DNA of 64,000 nucleotides from Sphingomonas piscis (GTDB lineage: Bacteria; Pseudomonadota; Alphaproteobacteria; Sphingomonadales; Sphingomonadaceae): assembly GCF_011300455.1 (NCBI RefSeq), contig NZ_CP049869.1:2011501-2075500 (forward strand). The letters are read 5' to 3'. Shown piece after piece: positions 18,740 to 28,128 of this stretch; position 1 is the first letter of the stretch; each line of letters starts with the position of its first letter. The position numbers and the translations under genes are program-made. The notes beneath the pieces were generated by a model. It ran no database searches. It worked only from the letters and a program-made list of their open reading frames with translations, and was not told where the DNA came from.

Positions 18740-19959
18740 AAAACGCACTTTCCGGCAAGCTCAAGGCCGCGGCGCCTTTCGCCGACTCAAATCGCTACGG
18801 CCGATCCGACACGTCGGCGGTGGGCCGCTGGTTTTGGGAAATCGACAAGGTCCTGCTGCTGCTGGTCAGCGTCCTCATCGGCATCGGCCTGATCGCCGTC
18901 GCGGCCGCGTCGCCAGCATCGGCCGAGCGCTACTCGGGCGGCTCCGTCCAATTCTCGGGCCTCCACTATTTCTACCGTCAGATCGTATGGATCGCGATCG
19001 GCATCCCGGTAATGATCGGCATCTCGATGATGCCGCGGGAGCGGGCTCGGCGGCTGTCGCTGTTCGGTGCCGCCTTCTTCTTCGTCATGCTGATCTTCGT
19101 TCCGGTCCTTGGGCCGGAAGTGAACGGCGCCCGCCGCTGGATCAATTTCGGCCTTGGCCAGGTGCAGCCGTCCGAATTCCTGAAGCCCTTCTTCGTCGTC
19201 GCCATGGCCTGGCTTCTGAGCCTTCGTGAAACCGACAAGTCGCTTCCCGTCTTTACCTTGTCGGCGGGCCTGACGGGTGTGGTCGCGGTGCTGCTGATGG
19301 CACAGCCGGACTTCGGTTCCACGATCATCTTCGGTGCGGTCTGGATCGCCATGCTCGCGCTCGCCGGCGTCAACATGCGCATCCTCATTGGGCTGGGCGT
19401 CGCCGCAATCGTCGGCGTCATTCTTGCCTACTTCTTCTATGACGTGGCGACGACCCGCATCGACGGCTTCCTCTATGGGGAGGGCGACAATTTCCAGGTC
19501 CAGAATGCAATGCGGACGCTGACCGCCGGCGGCCTGTTCGGCATGGGCCCCGGGGCCGGCACCCGCAAGTTCGGCTTGCCGGAAGCACATACCGACTATA
19601 TCTTCTCCGTGATCGGCGAGGAATTCGGCCTGATCGCCTGCCTCGCCATTGCGCTGCTGTACTGCACCATTATCGCCCGAGTGCTGATCAAGCTGCTCGA
19701 CGAGGACAACAGCTTCGCCATTCTCGCGGCGGCCGGCCTTGCGATCCAGTTCGGGTTGCAGGCGCTGATCAACATGGCGGTGAACGTCCAGATCGCGCCG
19801 TCCAAGGGCATGACCCTGCCGTTCATCAGCTATGGCGGCTCGTCCATGCTGGCGCTGTCGATCGGCATGGGATTGTTGCTCGCCTTCACCCGCCGAAATC
19901 CCTATCTGACCCGCTCACCCTACGTCGTGAAATGGAGCGGGGAGTCGCTGACCGCATGA
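18736..19959 (+). CDS. ftsW: Septal peptidoglycan glycosyltransferase FtsW
   Basis: FtsW is the SEDS-family polymerase that works with FtsI at the septum. The 407-residue protein has ten predicted membrane helices after a hydrophilic start. Family motifs are NGARRWINFG, QPSEFLKPF and the C-terminal LPFISYGGSSML. It starts inside the murD stop (ATGA) and its own stop overlaps the murG start. The first ~30 residues are rich in Ala, Lys and Ser and are probably cytoplasmic. Confidence 0.96.
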   Translation: MKNALSGKLKAAAPFADSNRYGRSDTSAVGRWFWEIDKVLLLLVSVLIGIGLIAVAAASPASAERYSGGSVQFSGLHYFYRQIVWIAIGIPVMIGISMMPRERARRLSLFGAAFFFVMLIFVPVLGPEVNGARRWINFGLGQVQPSEFLKPFFVVAMAWLLSLRETDKSLPVFTLSAGLTGVVAVLLMAQPDFGSTIIFGAVWIAMLALAGVNMRILIGLGVAAIVGVILAYFFYDVATTRIDGFLYGEGDNFQVQNAMRTLTAGGLFGMGPGAGTRKFGLPEAHTDYIFSVIGEEFGLIACLAIALLYCTIIARVLIKLLDEDNSFAILAAAGLAIQFGLQALINMAVNVQIAPSKGMTLPFISYGGSSMLALSIGMGLLLAFTRRNPYLTRSPYVVKWSGESLTA

Positions 19960-21116
19960 ACTTCACCTTGGCTGCCGGCGGCACCGGCGGGCATATGGTT
20001 CCGGCCCATGCGCTTGCCGCCGAGCTCAAGGCGCGGGGGCATGGCGTGATGCTGATCACCGACGCGCGCGGGGCCCGCTTTCCCGGCTTGTTCGACGGTG
20101 TTCCCGTGCACATCCTTCCGGCGGGCCGGCTGGGCGGCGGACCGATTGGCATGCTGAAGGCGGTCGGCTCCGTTCTGAAGGGTCGCGCCGAGGCGAAGAA
20201 TCTCTATCGCGAACACAAGCCCGACGCCGTTGTGGGCTTCGGCGGCTATCCCGCGTTTCCGTCACTGCTGGCGGCGAGCGCTCGGCGGATCCCGACGGTG
20301 CTGCACGAACAGAACGCGGTGCTCGGTCGCGTGAACCGCTTGCTCGCGCGGGAGGCGGACGCGATTGCCACCGCCTTTTCAGAAATCGGACGGCTCAAAT
20401 CCGCGTACCAGGACAAGACGGTGCTGGTCGGCAATCCCGTCCGCGACGAGATCGTGAAGCTCGGCGAGCTGCCATTTCCTGCGTTTGACGACACCGCGCC
20501 GCTCAAGATCCTCGTCACTGGCGGCAGCCAGGGCGCGACGATCCTCAGCCAAGTCGTTCCGGACGGCCTCGGCATGCTTGAGCCCTCGCTTCGCCGCCGT
20601 CTTCAGGTGGTGCAGCAGTGCCGGCCTGACGATCTCGATTCAGTGCGCGAACGCTACAAGCAGCTGGAAATCCCGGCCGAGGTGCTGACCTACATCGAGG
20701 ACATGGCGGGCCGCCTGCGCGACGCGCATCTGTTTATCGGCCGTGCCGGAGCGTCGACCGTTGCGGAGCTGAGCGCCGCCGGCCGCCCGGCGATCCTCGT
20801 GCCGTTCGGCGCCGCCACGGACGACCACCAGACCTTCAACGCCCGGGAGATCACCCAGGCGGGTGGCGCACGCACCATACAGCAGAGCGACTTCACGCCC
20901 GACGTGCTGGCGCGGCAGGTGGAAGCAATCGCGCTCGATCCCGACGCGCTGGCGAATGCCGCGTCGCGGGCACTCTCCGTCGGCCGTCCGCACGCCGCCA
21001 GCGATCTCGCCGACCTCGTCGAACGCATCGGCAAAGGCATTGCCCCGATCATCGTCGGTCCGGTCAGTGAACCGGTTGCGGCGCCTGCCTTCGCTGCGCA
21101 GGGAGTGCCGGCATGA
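19956..21116 (+). CDS. murG: Lipid II synthase MurG (GlcNAc transferase)
   Basis: MurG transfers GlcNAc to lipid I on the cytoplasmic membrane face, giving lipid II. The 386-residue GT-B enzyme has the N-terminal glycine loop [23 protein letters not shown] and the C-terminal donor motif [19 protein letters not shown] choose ATG 19956, which overlaps the ftsW stop as ATGA and begins directly with the glycine loop strand, over an upstream in-frame start at 19932. Its stop overlaps murC by ATGA. Confidence 0.96.
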   Translation: MNFTLAAGGTGGHMVPAHALAAELKARGHGVMLITDARGARFPGLFDGVPVHILPAGRLGGGPIGMLKAVGSVLKGRAEAKNLYREHKPDAVVGFGGYPAFPSLLAASARRIPTVLHEQNAVLGRVNRLLAREADAIATAFSEIGRLKSAYQDKTVLVGNPVRDEIVKLGELPFPAFDDTAPLKILVTGGSQGATILSQVVPDGLGMLEPSLRRRLQVVQQCRPDDLDSVRERYKQLEIPAEVLTYIEDMAGRLRDAHLFIGRAGASTVAELSAAGRPAILVPFGAATDDHQTFNAREITQAGGARTIQQSDFTPDVLARQVEAIALDPDALANAASRALSVGRPHAASDLADLVERIGKGIAPIIVGPVSEPVAAPAFAAQGVPA

Positions 21117-22525
21117 AGGCGTTGGGCACGGACATCGGCACCATCCATTTCGTGGGGATCGGCGGCATCGGCATGTCCGGTATCGCCGAAGTTATGCACC
21201 ACCTGGGCTACAAGGTGCAGGGTTCGGACGTTTCCGAAAGCTATGTCGTCGAGGGACTTCGTAAGGCCGGGATCCCGGTGATGATCGGCCACAAGGCCGA
21301 GAATCTTCAGGACGCCGCAGTGGTCGTCTGCTCGACCGCGATCAAGAACGGCAATCCGGAGATCGAGGCTGCTGCCGAGCGCCGCCTGCCGCGCGTTCGC
21401 CGCGCCGAGATGCTGGCCGAGCTGATGCGCATGCAAAGCACCGTGGCGGTGGCGGGCACGCACGGCAAGACGACCACCACGTCGATGATCGCCGCCATGC
21501 TGGATGCCGGCGGGCTCGACCCAACGGTGATCAACGGCGGGATCATCAACCGCTACGGCTCCAACGCCCGGCTCGGCAAAAGCGACTGGATGGTGGTGGA
21601 AGCCGACGAGAGCGACGGCAGCTTTCTGCGCCTCGATGGCACCATCGCGGTCGTAACCAATATCGATCCCGAACATCTCGAACATTACGGCAGCTTCGAC
21701 CGGGTCAAGGATGCCTTCGTCGAGTTCATTGAGAATGTGCCTTTCTACGGTCTCGCGGTGCTGTGCGTGGACCATCCGGAAGTTCAAAACATCCTGTCGC
21801 GCATCCGGGACCGGCGCGTGGTTACCTATGGCTTTTCGGCACTTGCCGACCTTCGGGCCGACAATGTCTCGGCGGCTGACGGCGTAAGCCGCTTCGACGC
21901 GGTGATCCTGGAAAAAGATGGGTCGAGGCGGACGATCCCAGACATCGCCGTTCCGATGCCGGGGCGGCACAATGTCCAGAATGCGCTTGCCGCGATCGCG
22001 GTCGGTCTTGAACTCGGCATGAGCGACGAGGCCATCGTTCGCGGGTTTGAGCGGTTTGAGGGTGTCAAGCGGCGCTTCACCCGCGTCGGCGACGTTGATG
22101 GCGCCATTATCATCGACGATTATGCGCATCATCCGGTTGAGATACGCGCGGTGCTGTCTGCTGCCCGGGAGTCGGCACGGGAGCGGGTAATCGCCGTGGT
22201 GCAGCCTCACCGCTACACCCGCTTGCAGAGCCTGATGGACGACTTCCAGAACGCCTTCAATGACGCCGACATCGTCTATGTCGCGCCGGTCTACGCCGCG
22301 GGTGAGGAGCCGATCGAAGGCATCGATGCGTCAGCGCTCGCCGAAGGGTTGCGCGCGCGTGGGCACCGAATGGTGAAGGCGGTCACCGATGCGGGCGATC
22401 TCGCGCTGCAGCTTCGGGACGTCGCGGCGGAAGGCGACATGATCATCTGCATGGGCGCCGGCGACATCACTAAGTGGGCGGCAGGTCTGGCGGGCGGAAT
22501 CAAGCAGGCGAGGGCGGCCAAATGA
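21113..22525 (+). CDS. murC: UDP-MurNAc:L-alanine ligase MurC
   Basis: MurC adds the first amino acid to UDP-MurNAc. The 470-residue ligase begins with the [16 protein letters not shown] nucleotide-binding motif, has the ATP motif [14 protein letters not shown], the [10 protein letters not shown] metal-binding segment and [10 protein letters not shown]. It is coupled to murG and to murB by ATGA overlaps. Confidence 0.97.
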   Translation: MKALGTDIGTIHFVGIGGIGMSGIAEVMHHLGYKVQGSDVSESYVVEGLRKAGIPVMIGHKAENLQDAAVVVCSTAIKNGNPEIEAAAERRLPRVRRAEMLAELMRMQSTVAVAGTHGKTTTTSMIAAMLDAGGLDPTVINGGIINRYGSNARLGKSDWMVVEADESDGSFLRLDGTIAVVTNIDPEHLEHYGSFDRVKDAFVEFIENVPFYGLAVLCVDHPEVQNILSRIRDRRVVTYGFSALADLRADNVSAADGVSRFDAVILEKDGSRRTIPDIAVPMPGRHNVQNALAAIAVGLELGMSDEAIVRGFERFEGVKRRFTRVGDVDGAIIIDDYAHHPVEIRAVLSAARESARERVIAVVQPHRYTRLQSLMDDFQNAFNDADIVYVAPVYAAGEEPIEGIDASALAEGLRARGHRMVKAVTDAGDLALQLRDVAAEGDMIICMGAGDITKWAAGLAGGIKQARAAK

Positions 22526-23418
22526 GCGCGGTCGCGACGATGCCTCAGGTTCGCGGCAAGCTGACCCCGAACGCGCCATTGGCGCCTCTGGTCTGGTTCA
22601 AGAGCGGCGGGACCTCGGAATGGCTGTTCGAACCCGCCGACGCGGACGATCTGTCGGACTTCCTGCGTGAACTCGACCCTGCCGCGCCGGTGATGGCGCT
22701 TGGGCTAGGCTCCAACATGATCGTGCGCGACGGCGGCGTGCCGGGCGTGACCGTCCGCCTCGGCAAGACGTTCGCCAAGGTGGAAGCGACGGGCGACCTG
22801 ACGCTGCGATGCGGCGGCGGCGCCAGCGGAATCCTCGTCTCCTCTACCGCGCGGGACGCGGGGATCGCCGGCATCGAGTTTCTCCGCTCCATCCCTGGAA
22901 CCGTCGGCGGCTTCGTCCGGATGAACGGCGGTGCATATGGCCGCGAGACCTGCGACATTCTGGTCGATTGCGAGGTGGTGTTGCGCTCCGGCGAGCGGCG
23001 GACCTTCACCGCCGACGAGCTTGGCTACACCTATCGCCACAGCGCGTTGCCCGATCAGGCGATCGTCGTTTCCGCCAGCTTCCGCGGCATGCCCGGCGAT
23101 CCTGCCGCCATTCAGGCCGAAATGGACCGCATCGCCCAGGCGCGCGAGGAATCGCAGCCGCTCCGTTCGAAGACCGGCGGCTCGACCTTCAAGAACCCGC
23201 TGCCGCACAAAGCGTGGCAGGTCATCGACGCCGCCGGTTGCCGGGGACTCACTCGGGGCGACGCGCAAGTGTCGGAAAAGCATTGCAACTTCCTGCTCAA
23301 CCTCGGTAGCGCGACGAGCGCCGACATCGAGGCGCTTGGCGAGGACGTCCGCGCCCGCGTGAAGGCGCACAGCGGCATCAATCTCGAATGGGAAATTCAG
23401 CGGGTCGGCCGAGCATGA
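22522..23418 (+). CDS. murB: UDP-N-acetylenolpyruvoylglucosamine reductase MurB
   Basis: MurB is the FAD enzyme that reduces enolpyruvyl-UDP-GlcNAc to UDP-MurNAc with NADPH. The 298-residue protein shows the FAD-binding segment [16 protein letters not shown], the SIPGTVGG motif, the catalytic-region YRHS, and GGSTFKNP near the C-terminus. The start at 22522 overlaps the murC stop as ATGA and is preferred to 22474. Presence of murB between murC and ddl is the usual alphaproteobacterial arrangement. Confidence 0.96.
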   Translation: MSAVATMPQVRGKLTPNAPLAPLVWFKSGGTSEWLFEPADADDLSDFLRELDPAAPVMALGLGSNMIVRDGGVPGVTVRLGKTFAKVEATGDLTLRCGGGASGILVSSTARDAGIAGIEFLRSIPGTVGGFVRMNGGAYGRETCDILVDCEVVLRSGERRTFTADELGYTYRHSALPDQAIVVSASFRGMPGDPAAIQAEMDRIAQAREESQPLRSKTGGSTFKNPLPHKAWQVIDAAGCRGLTRGDAQVSEKHCNFLLNLGSATSADIEALGEDVRARVKAHSGINLEWEIQRVGRA

Positions 23419-24341
23419 ACAAGGACCTCCACATTGTCGTGCTGATGGGCGGTTGGTCCAGCGAACGCGAAGTGTCGCTGACCAGCGGCCGCGGAGTCGC
23501 CGCTGCGCTTCGGGAGCGGGGCTGGAGCAACGTTACCGAGCTCGATATGGAGCGCGACGTTGCGGCCCGTTTGGCGGAGCTGAAGCCCGACGTCGTCTTC
23601 AACGCGCTTCACGGCACGCCGGGGGAGGACGGCACCGTGCAGGGCCTGCTCGACCTGATGGGCATTCCCTACACGCACAGCGGCGTGACGACCTCCGCCG
23701 TCGCCATCGACAAGGAGCTCACCAAGGCCGTGCTGGTCCCCGGCGGCGTCCGCATGCCCGCTGGCAAGGTCGTGGATAGCGAGAGCCTGTACGAGGGCGA
23801 TCCCATCGCCCGGCCCTACGTCGTGAAGCCGGTCAACGAAGGCTCGTCGGTGGGGGTCGCGATCGTCACTGAAGAGGGCAATTACGGAAGTCCCATCGGG
23901 CGGCACGTGGAAGGGCCCTGGAAGCATTTCGACCGCCTTCTTGCCGAGCCCTTCATCAAGGGACGTGAGCTGACCGTCGCGGTGCTCGGCGATGAGCCGC
24001 TCGCGGTGACAGAGCTCAAGCCCAAGGCGGGCTTCTACGACTTCGATGCCAAATATACCGATGGGATGACCGAGCACGTCTGCCCCGCCGAGGTTCCGGG
24101 CGACATTGCCAAGTCGATGATGGACATGGCGGTCCAGGCCCATCGCCTGCTCGGCTGCGAAGGCGCCTCCCGTTCCGATTTCCGCTGGGACGATGAGCAG
24201 GGCGAAGCGGGCGTCTACTTGCTGGAGGTCAACACCCAGCCCGGCATGACGCCGCTCAGCCTGGTACCGGAACAGGCCAGGTTCCGCGGCATCAGCTATG
24301 GGGAGCTGGTGGAACGCCTGATCGCGGAGGCGCTGCGGTGA
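23415..24341 (+). CDS. ddl: D-alanine:D-alanine ligase
   Basis: Ddl joins two D-alanines with ATP to supply MurF. The 308-residue ATP-grasp enzyme starts with VLMGGWSSEREVSLTSG, contains FNALHGTPGEDGTVQG, the VKPVNEGSSVGV loop and the C-terminal EVNTQPGMTPLSLVPEQA. These cover substrate, nucleotide and magnesium sites. Start 23415 chosen for its ATGA overlap with murB. The stop overlaps the ftsQ GTG. Confidence 0.97.
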   Translation: MNKDLHIVVLMGGWSSEREVSLTSGRGVAAALRERGWSNVTELDMERDVAARLAELKPDVVFNALHGTPGEDGTVQGLLDLMGIPYTHSGVTTSAVAIDKELTKAVLVPGGVRMPAGKVVDSESLYEGDPIARPYVVKPVNEGSSVGVAIVTEEGNYGSPIGRHVEGPWKHFDRLLAEPFIKGRELTVAVLGDEPLAVTELKPKAGFYDFDAKYTDGMTEHVCPAEVPGDIAKSMMDMAVQAHRLLGCEGASRSDFRWDDEQGEAGVYLLEVNTQPGMTPLSLVPEQARFRGISYGELVERLIAEALR

Positions 24342-25243
24342 GCGCGGCGCATGTTCGCCGAGGCGGCGCTGCCCGCACCAAGGCGCGCAAGCCGGCTGTT
24401 CAGGTGCCGAAGAAGATCGCAAAGAAGTTGCCGGTCGATCAGGCCCGGGCCAACAAGCTTGCGGGTCTCGCGTTCAGCCTCTTCATCGCGGCGATCGGCA
24501 TCGTCGCGCTGGTCGCGTTGGACATCCCGTCCAAAGCGGCAACCTCCGCTGGTGCCGCCATCGGCCGCGCCGGTTTCGCGGTGGGTGGCTACCAGATCGT
24601 CGGGCTGAAAAAGATGGACCGCGCCCGCGTCGATGCGGTGGTCAGCGAAGAATTGCAGAAAGCGGCCGAGCGCAGCGGGTCGGACAAGCCTGCACAGTTG
24701 CTCGTCGACGTGTCGGCCATTCGCAATCGCCTGCTTCAATATGGATGGATTCAGGACGCCCGGGTGTCGCGGCGGCTTCCCAATTCGCTGGTGGTCGACA
24801 TCGTCGAGCGCAAGCCTGCGGCTCTGTGGCAGGACAAGGAGCAATTGGCGCTCGTCGATGCCGACGGCGTGGTTCTGGACCGCGTGCCGATCACCCAGAT
24901 GCCGGACCTGCCGTTGCTGATCGGGCCCGGCGCGAACCGTCAGGCACGCAAGCTCGATCAGTTGATGCGCACCGCGCCGACTTTGCAGCCACAACTGGCC
25001 TCGGCACAGTGGGTCGGTCAGCGGCGCTGGGACCTCCTGTTCCAGTCGGGCGAGACCGTCTCACTTCCCGAAGGCGAGCCGGCGGCGCGGGCGGCGCTGG
25101 TCAAGTTCGCCAATATGGACAAGTCAGCCGGTCTGCTTGGGCGCGGCCTTGTCCGCATCGATCTTCGCCTCCCCGGCAAGATGATCGTGCGCTTGCCCAA
25201 GGTGCCGGAACCCGCTGGAACCGAAGTCGCGCAGGATAGCTAG
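24338..25243 (+). CDS. ftsQ: Cell division protein FtsQ
   Basis: FtsQ is the bitopic scaffold that joins FtsL and FtsB at the septum. The 301-residue product has a basic cytoplasmic start rich in Lys, Arg and Ala, one membrane helix (about residues 44-64, LAFSLFIAAIGIVALVALDI), then a POTRA domain (YQIVGLKKMDRARV) and the FtsQ beta domain (RLPNSLVVDIVERKPAALW). The GTG start overlaps the ddl stop as GTGA. ftsA starts 6 bp after its stop, the only non-overlapping late junction of the cluster before ftsZ. Confidence 0.93.
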   Translation: MSAAHVRRGGAARTKARKPAVQVPKKIAKKLPVDQARANKLAGLAFSLFIAAIGIVALVALDIPSKAATSAGAAIGRAGFAVGGYQIVGLKKMDRARVDAVVSEELQKAAERSGSDKPAQLLVDVSAIRNRLLQYGWIQDARVSRRLPNSLVVDIVERKPAALWQDKEQLALVDADGVVLDRVPITQMPDLPLLIGPGANRQARKLDQLMRTAPTLQPQLASAQWVGQRRWDLLFQSGETVSLPEGEPAARAALVKFANMDKSAGLLGRGLVRIDLRLPGKMIVRLPKVPEPAGTEVAQDS

Positions 25244-25249
25244 ACCCAA

Positions 25250-26506
25250 GTGGCCGCCCCCTCCGACCAGAAGCTGATCGCCGCTCTCGATATTGGCTCG
25301 TCGAAAGTGAGCGCGCTGATCGTGACTCCGGAAGAGGACGGCCGTCTTCGCGTGCTCGGGACCGGCCAGCGGGAAAGCCGCGGGGTGAAGCGCGGCTTCA
25401 TCACCGATATGCAGGCGAGCGAGCATGCTGTTCGCGAGGCGGTCGAGCTTGCCGAGCGTATGTCGGCGGTCACCGTCGAGGACGTGTGGGCTAGCTTCGG
25501 CGCCGGCGGGCTCGTCAGCGACATCGCCAATGTCGAAGTGGAACTCGGCGGCCATCAGGTCGAGCAGGCGGACATCGACGAGCTGCTGTCGGCCGGCAAG
25601 GGCGCCATCGACCAGAACGGCCAGGTCGTGCTCCACGCACACCCGGCGCTGTACACCATCGACCGCGCGCAGGGCGTGCAGCAGCCGATCGGCCTCTTCG
25701 CCCACCGCCTGGGCGTCGACATCCACGTGATTGCCGCCGACCCGGCACCGCTCCGCAATATCGACTATGTCATCCGTTCCGCCCACCTGGGCGTCGCCGC
25801 CGTGGTTGCGTCGCCGGTTGCGGCAGCGCTGGCCTGCCTCAGCGAGGAGGAGCGCGAGCTCGGCGTTGCGCTGGTCGAGTTGGGCGCGGAGGTCACCAAC
25901 GTCTCTGTCCACTACGGCGGCATGCTCGTCGGGCTCCGATCGATCGCGATCGGGGCGCGCGACATCACCAACGACATCGCCGGCACCTTCGGTGTACAGC
26001 GCCGCGATGCCGAGCGGCTGAAATGCTTCTACGGCTCGGCCATGACCAGTCCGCGCGACAATCATGAGATGATCGAAGCCAATCAGATGGGCGTCGAGCC
26101 GGGCGCGGAGCCGACGCGCATCACCCGCGCCCAGCTGATGATGGTCATCCGTCAGCGGGTCGAGGAACTGACCAACGAGATTGACTCGTCGCTGAAGGCG
26201 CTGGGCTTCACCGGACCGGTCGGTCGACAGGTGGTGCTGACGGGCGGCGGTGCGGAACTCAAGAATATCGCCGATTACATGCAAGGCGTGCTCGGCCGCG
26301 CGGTGCGGGTAGGCCGGCCCAAGACCCTGATGGGCATGCCGGAGGCCCACAGCGGCCCGGCATTTTCTACGCTTGTCGGCCTTGCGATGCTCGCATCATC
26401 GGGACGAGGCGACCTCCGCGACATCGCGGTCCGCAACGTCTCGGAGCGGAAGGTAAGCAAAGGCGTCGTCGGCAAGCTGATCGCCGCCATGCGTGGCAAT
26501 TTCTGA
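25250..26506 (+). CDS. ftsA: Divisome actin homologue FtsA
   Basis: FtsA anchors FtsZ filaments to the membrane and signals to the late divisome. The 418-residue actin-fold protein has the phosphate-1 motif AALDIGSSKVSALI, phosphate-2 and adenosine motifs (VVLTGGGAELKNI), and the 1C subdomain. It ends in an amphipathic segment, KGVVGKLIAAMRGNF, that serves as the membrane-targeting helix. GTG start 6 bp after ftsQ. A 139-bp gap with its own promoter signals separates it from ftsZ. Confidence 0.95.
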   Translation: MAAPSDQKLIAALDIGSSKVSALIVTPEEDGRLRVLGTGQRESRGVKRGFITDMQASEHAVREAVELAERMSAVTVEDVWASFGAGGLVSDIANVEVELGGHQVEQADIDELLSAGKGAIDQNGQVVLHAHPALYTIDRAQGVQQPIGLFAHRLGVDIHVIAADPAPLRNIDYVIRSAHLGVAAVVASPVAAALACLSEEERELGVALVELGAEVTNVSVHYGGMLVGLRSIAIGARDITNDIAGTFGVQRRDAERLKCFYGSAMTSPRDNHEMIEANQMGVEPGAEPTRITRAQLMMVIRQRVEELTNEIDSSLKALGFTGPVGRQVVLTGGGAELKNIADYMQGVLGRAVRVGRPKTLMGMPEAHSGPAFSTLVGLAMLASSGRGDLRDIAVRNVSERKVSKGVVGKLIAAMRGNF

Positions 26507-26645
26507 TCGGCTCCCGGCTGACTCATTCCGGCACATGTGCATCCAAGTTTTTTGGGGATCGTTAACTTTTTCGCTTGGCTTCCGAGTCGGGTTGATTCAT
26601 TGATTCTTCTTGACGGTTCAACATGTTGTTGAGGGGGAGATTGGG
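26507..26645 (+). promoter_or_regulatory. ftsZ promoter region with four GANTC sites
   Basis: This gap holds the ftsZ leader. GANTC, the target of the cell-cycle methylase CcrM, occurs at 26520-26524, 26584-26588, 26594-26598 and 26602-26606. A strong ribosome site GAGGGGGAG (26631-26639) precedes the ftsZ ATG. A TTAAC half-site for CtrA occurs around 26572, but no second half at the right spacing. GANTC-linked control by CcrM and GcrA is known for Caulobacter ftsZ; here it is an inference. Confidence 0.6.
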
Positions 26646-28033
26646 ATGAGCATCGACTTCATTCGGCCGACGGTCGACGAGCTTCGCCCGCGGATCAGCG
26701 TCATCGGCGTGGGCGGTGCCGGTGGAAACGCCATTGCCAACATGATCGCTGCCGATGTGCAGGGTGTCGACTTCATCGTCGCCAACACGGACGCGCAGGC
26801 GCTCAACGCGTCCGCTGCCGACTCCCGCATCCAGCTCGGCCTCAAGATCACCCAGGGCCTCGGCGCCGGCTCGCGGCCCGAAATCGGCCGCGCTGCCGCC
26901 GAAGAGACGATCGAGGAAATCGACCGCGCCCTCGACGGCGCGCACATGTGCTTCATCGCGGCCGGCATGGGCGGCGGCACCGGCACCGGCGCTGCCCCGG
27001 TGATCGCAAAGGCTGCTCGCGACAAGGGCATCCTGACCGTTGGCGTGGTGACCAAGCCGTTCGCGTTCGAAGGCTCGCGCCGCACCCGCTCGGCCGACTC
27101 CGGCATTTCCGAGCTTCAGCAGCATGTCGACACGCTGATCGTCATCCCTAACCAGAACCTGTTCCGCCTCGCCAATTCGGAAACGACCTTCAAGGAAGCG
27201 TTCGAAATGGCCGACGAGGTGCTCCAGCAAGGTGTTCGCGGAATTACCGACCTGATGGTCATGCCGGGCCTAATCAACCTCGACTTCGCCGACGTCCGGT
27301 CGGTGATGGGGAGATGGGCAAGGCGATGATGGGCACCGGGGAGGCGTCGGGCGACAATCGCGCGATCGAGGCCGCCGAAAAGGCAATTTCCAACCCGCTT
27401 CTCGACGGCGTCAGCATGAAGGGCGCCAAGGGCGTCATCATCTCCATCACCGGTGGCGAGGACATGCGCCTGATGGAGGTCGACGAGGCGGCCAGCCATA
27501 TCAAGGAACTGGTCGACCCCGACGCCAACATCATCTGGGGTTCGGCGTTCAACAACGATCTCGACGGCAAGATCCGCGTCTCGGTCGTCGCGACCGGCAT
27601 CGAGGCGGAAGCCGCGCAGCAGCCGCAACCGGCCGGCAAGGTCTTCACCTTCCCGAACTCGCGCAGCAGCGTCGCAGCGACGCCGAAGGCCGCGCCGGCA
27701 CCGGTTGCCGCCCCGACCACGCCCGCCCCGCAGGATCTGGCTTCGGACAACGACATGCTGGAGCTCGGTCAGGACGACGAACTCGTTCTCGACAGCGACG
27801 ATATTCTGACCAGCCCGGTCGCACCTGCACCGATCGCTCCGCCGAGCGACGATGAGTTCAACACGGCGGCGCAGCCGCAGGCCGCGGCACCGCGCGAGAC
27901 CGGCACCTTGTTCGAGCGTATGTCGAACATCGCCCGCGGCGCGGCGCAGGCGAAGGTCGATGAGGACAGCGGCACGGTCCGCCGCGATCCGCTCGACATC
28001 CCGCGGTTCCTCAACCGTCAGAACAATCAGTAA
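26646..28033 (+). pseudogene. ftsZ: Cell division GTPase FtsZ, reading frame broken by a 1-base deletion
   Basis: FtsZ is the tubulin homologue that forms the division ring. The frame from 26646 gives [10 protein letters not shown], the tubulin signature [12 protein letters not shown] and the T7 region, then shifts at the G run 27308-27311 and stops at 27329. The rest of the protein continues in the next frame (overlapping frame from about 27314 to 28033), beginning [13 protein letters not shown] and ending with the C-terminal peptide DIPRFLNRQ that binds FtsA. One added G restores [10 protein letters not shown] and a normal protein of 462 residues. As FtsZ is essential and the rest is intact, a sequencing or assembly error is most likely. 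Confidence 0.93.
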
Positions 28034-28042
28034 GCATCGGAA

Positions 28043-28080
28043 GGCCGTGCAGCCCGTCTTGTCGACGGCGCTGCACGGCC
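28043..28080 (+). terminator. Strong stem-loop after ftsZ
   Basis: GGCCGTGCAGC (28043-28053) and GCTGCACGGCC (28070-28080) are perfect inverted arms, extended inward by CCGTC/GACGG with one bulged base. It follows the ftsZ stop by 10 bp. There is no U run, so it is a hairpin that could end or protect the dcw transcript rather than a textbook intrinsic terminator. Confidence 0.6.
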
Positions 28081-28128
28081 CGCCGTTCCACCACTGGCGA
28101 TAAAGGCTAGCGCAAGCTCTGCTGCGCC

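Noticed and set aside
26565..26580. CtrA binding site upstream of ftsZ
   Set aside because: Only one TTAA(C) half-site is present; the second half at the 7-base spacing is missing.
27300..27330. Programmed ribosomal frameshift in ftsZ
   Set aside because: No slippery heptamer or downstream structure is apparent, and such a mechanism is not known for ftsZ; a missing G in a G run explains the break fully.
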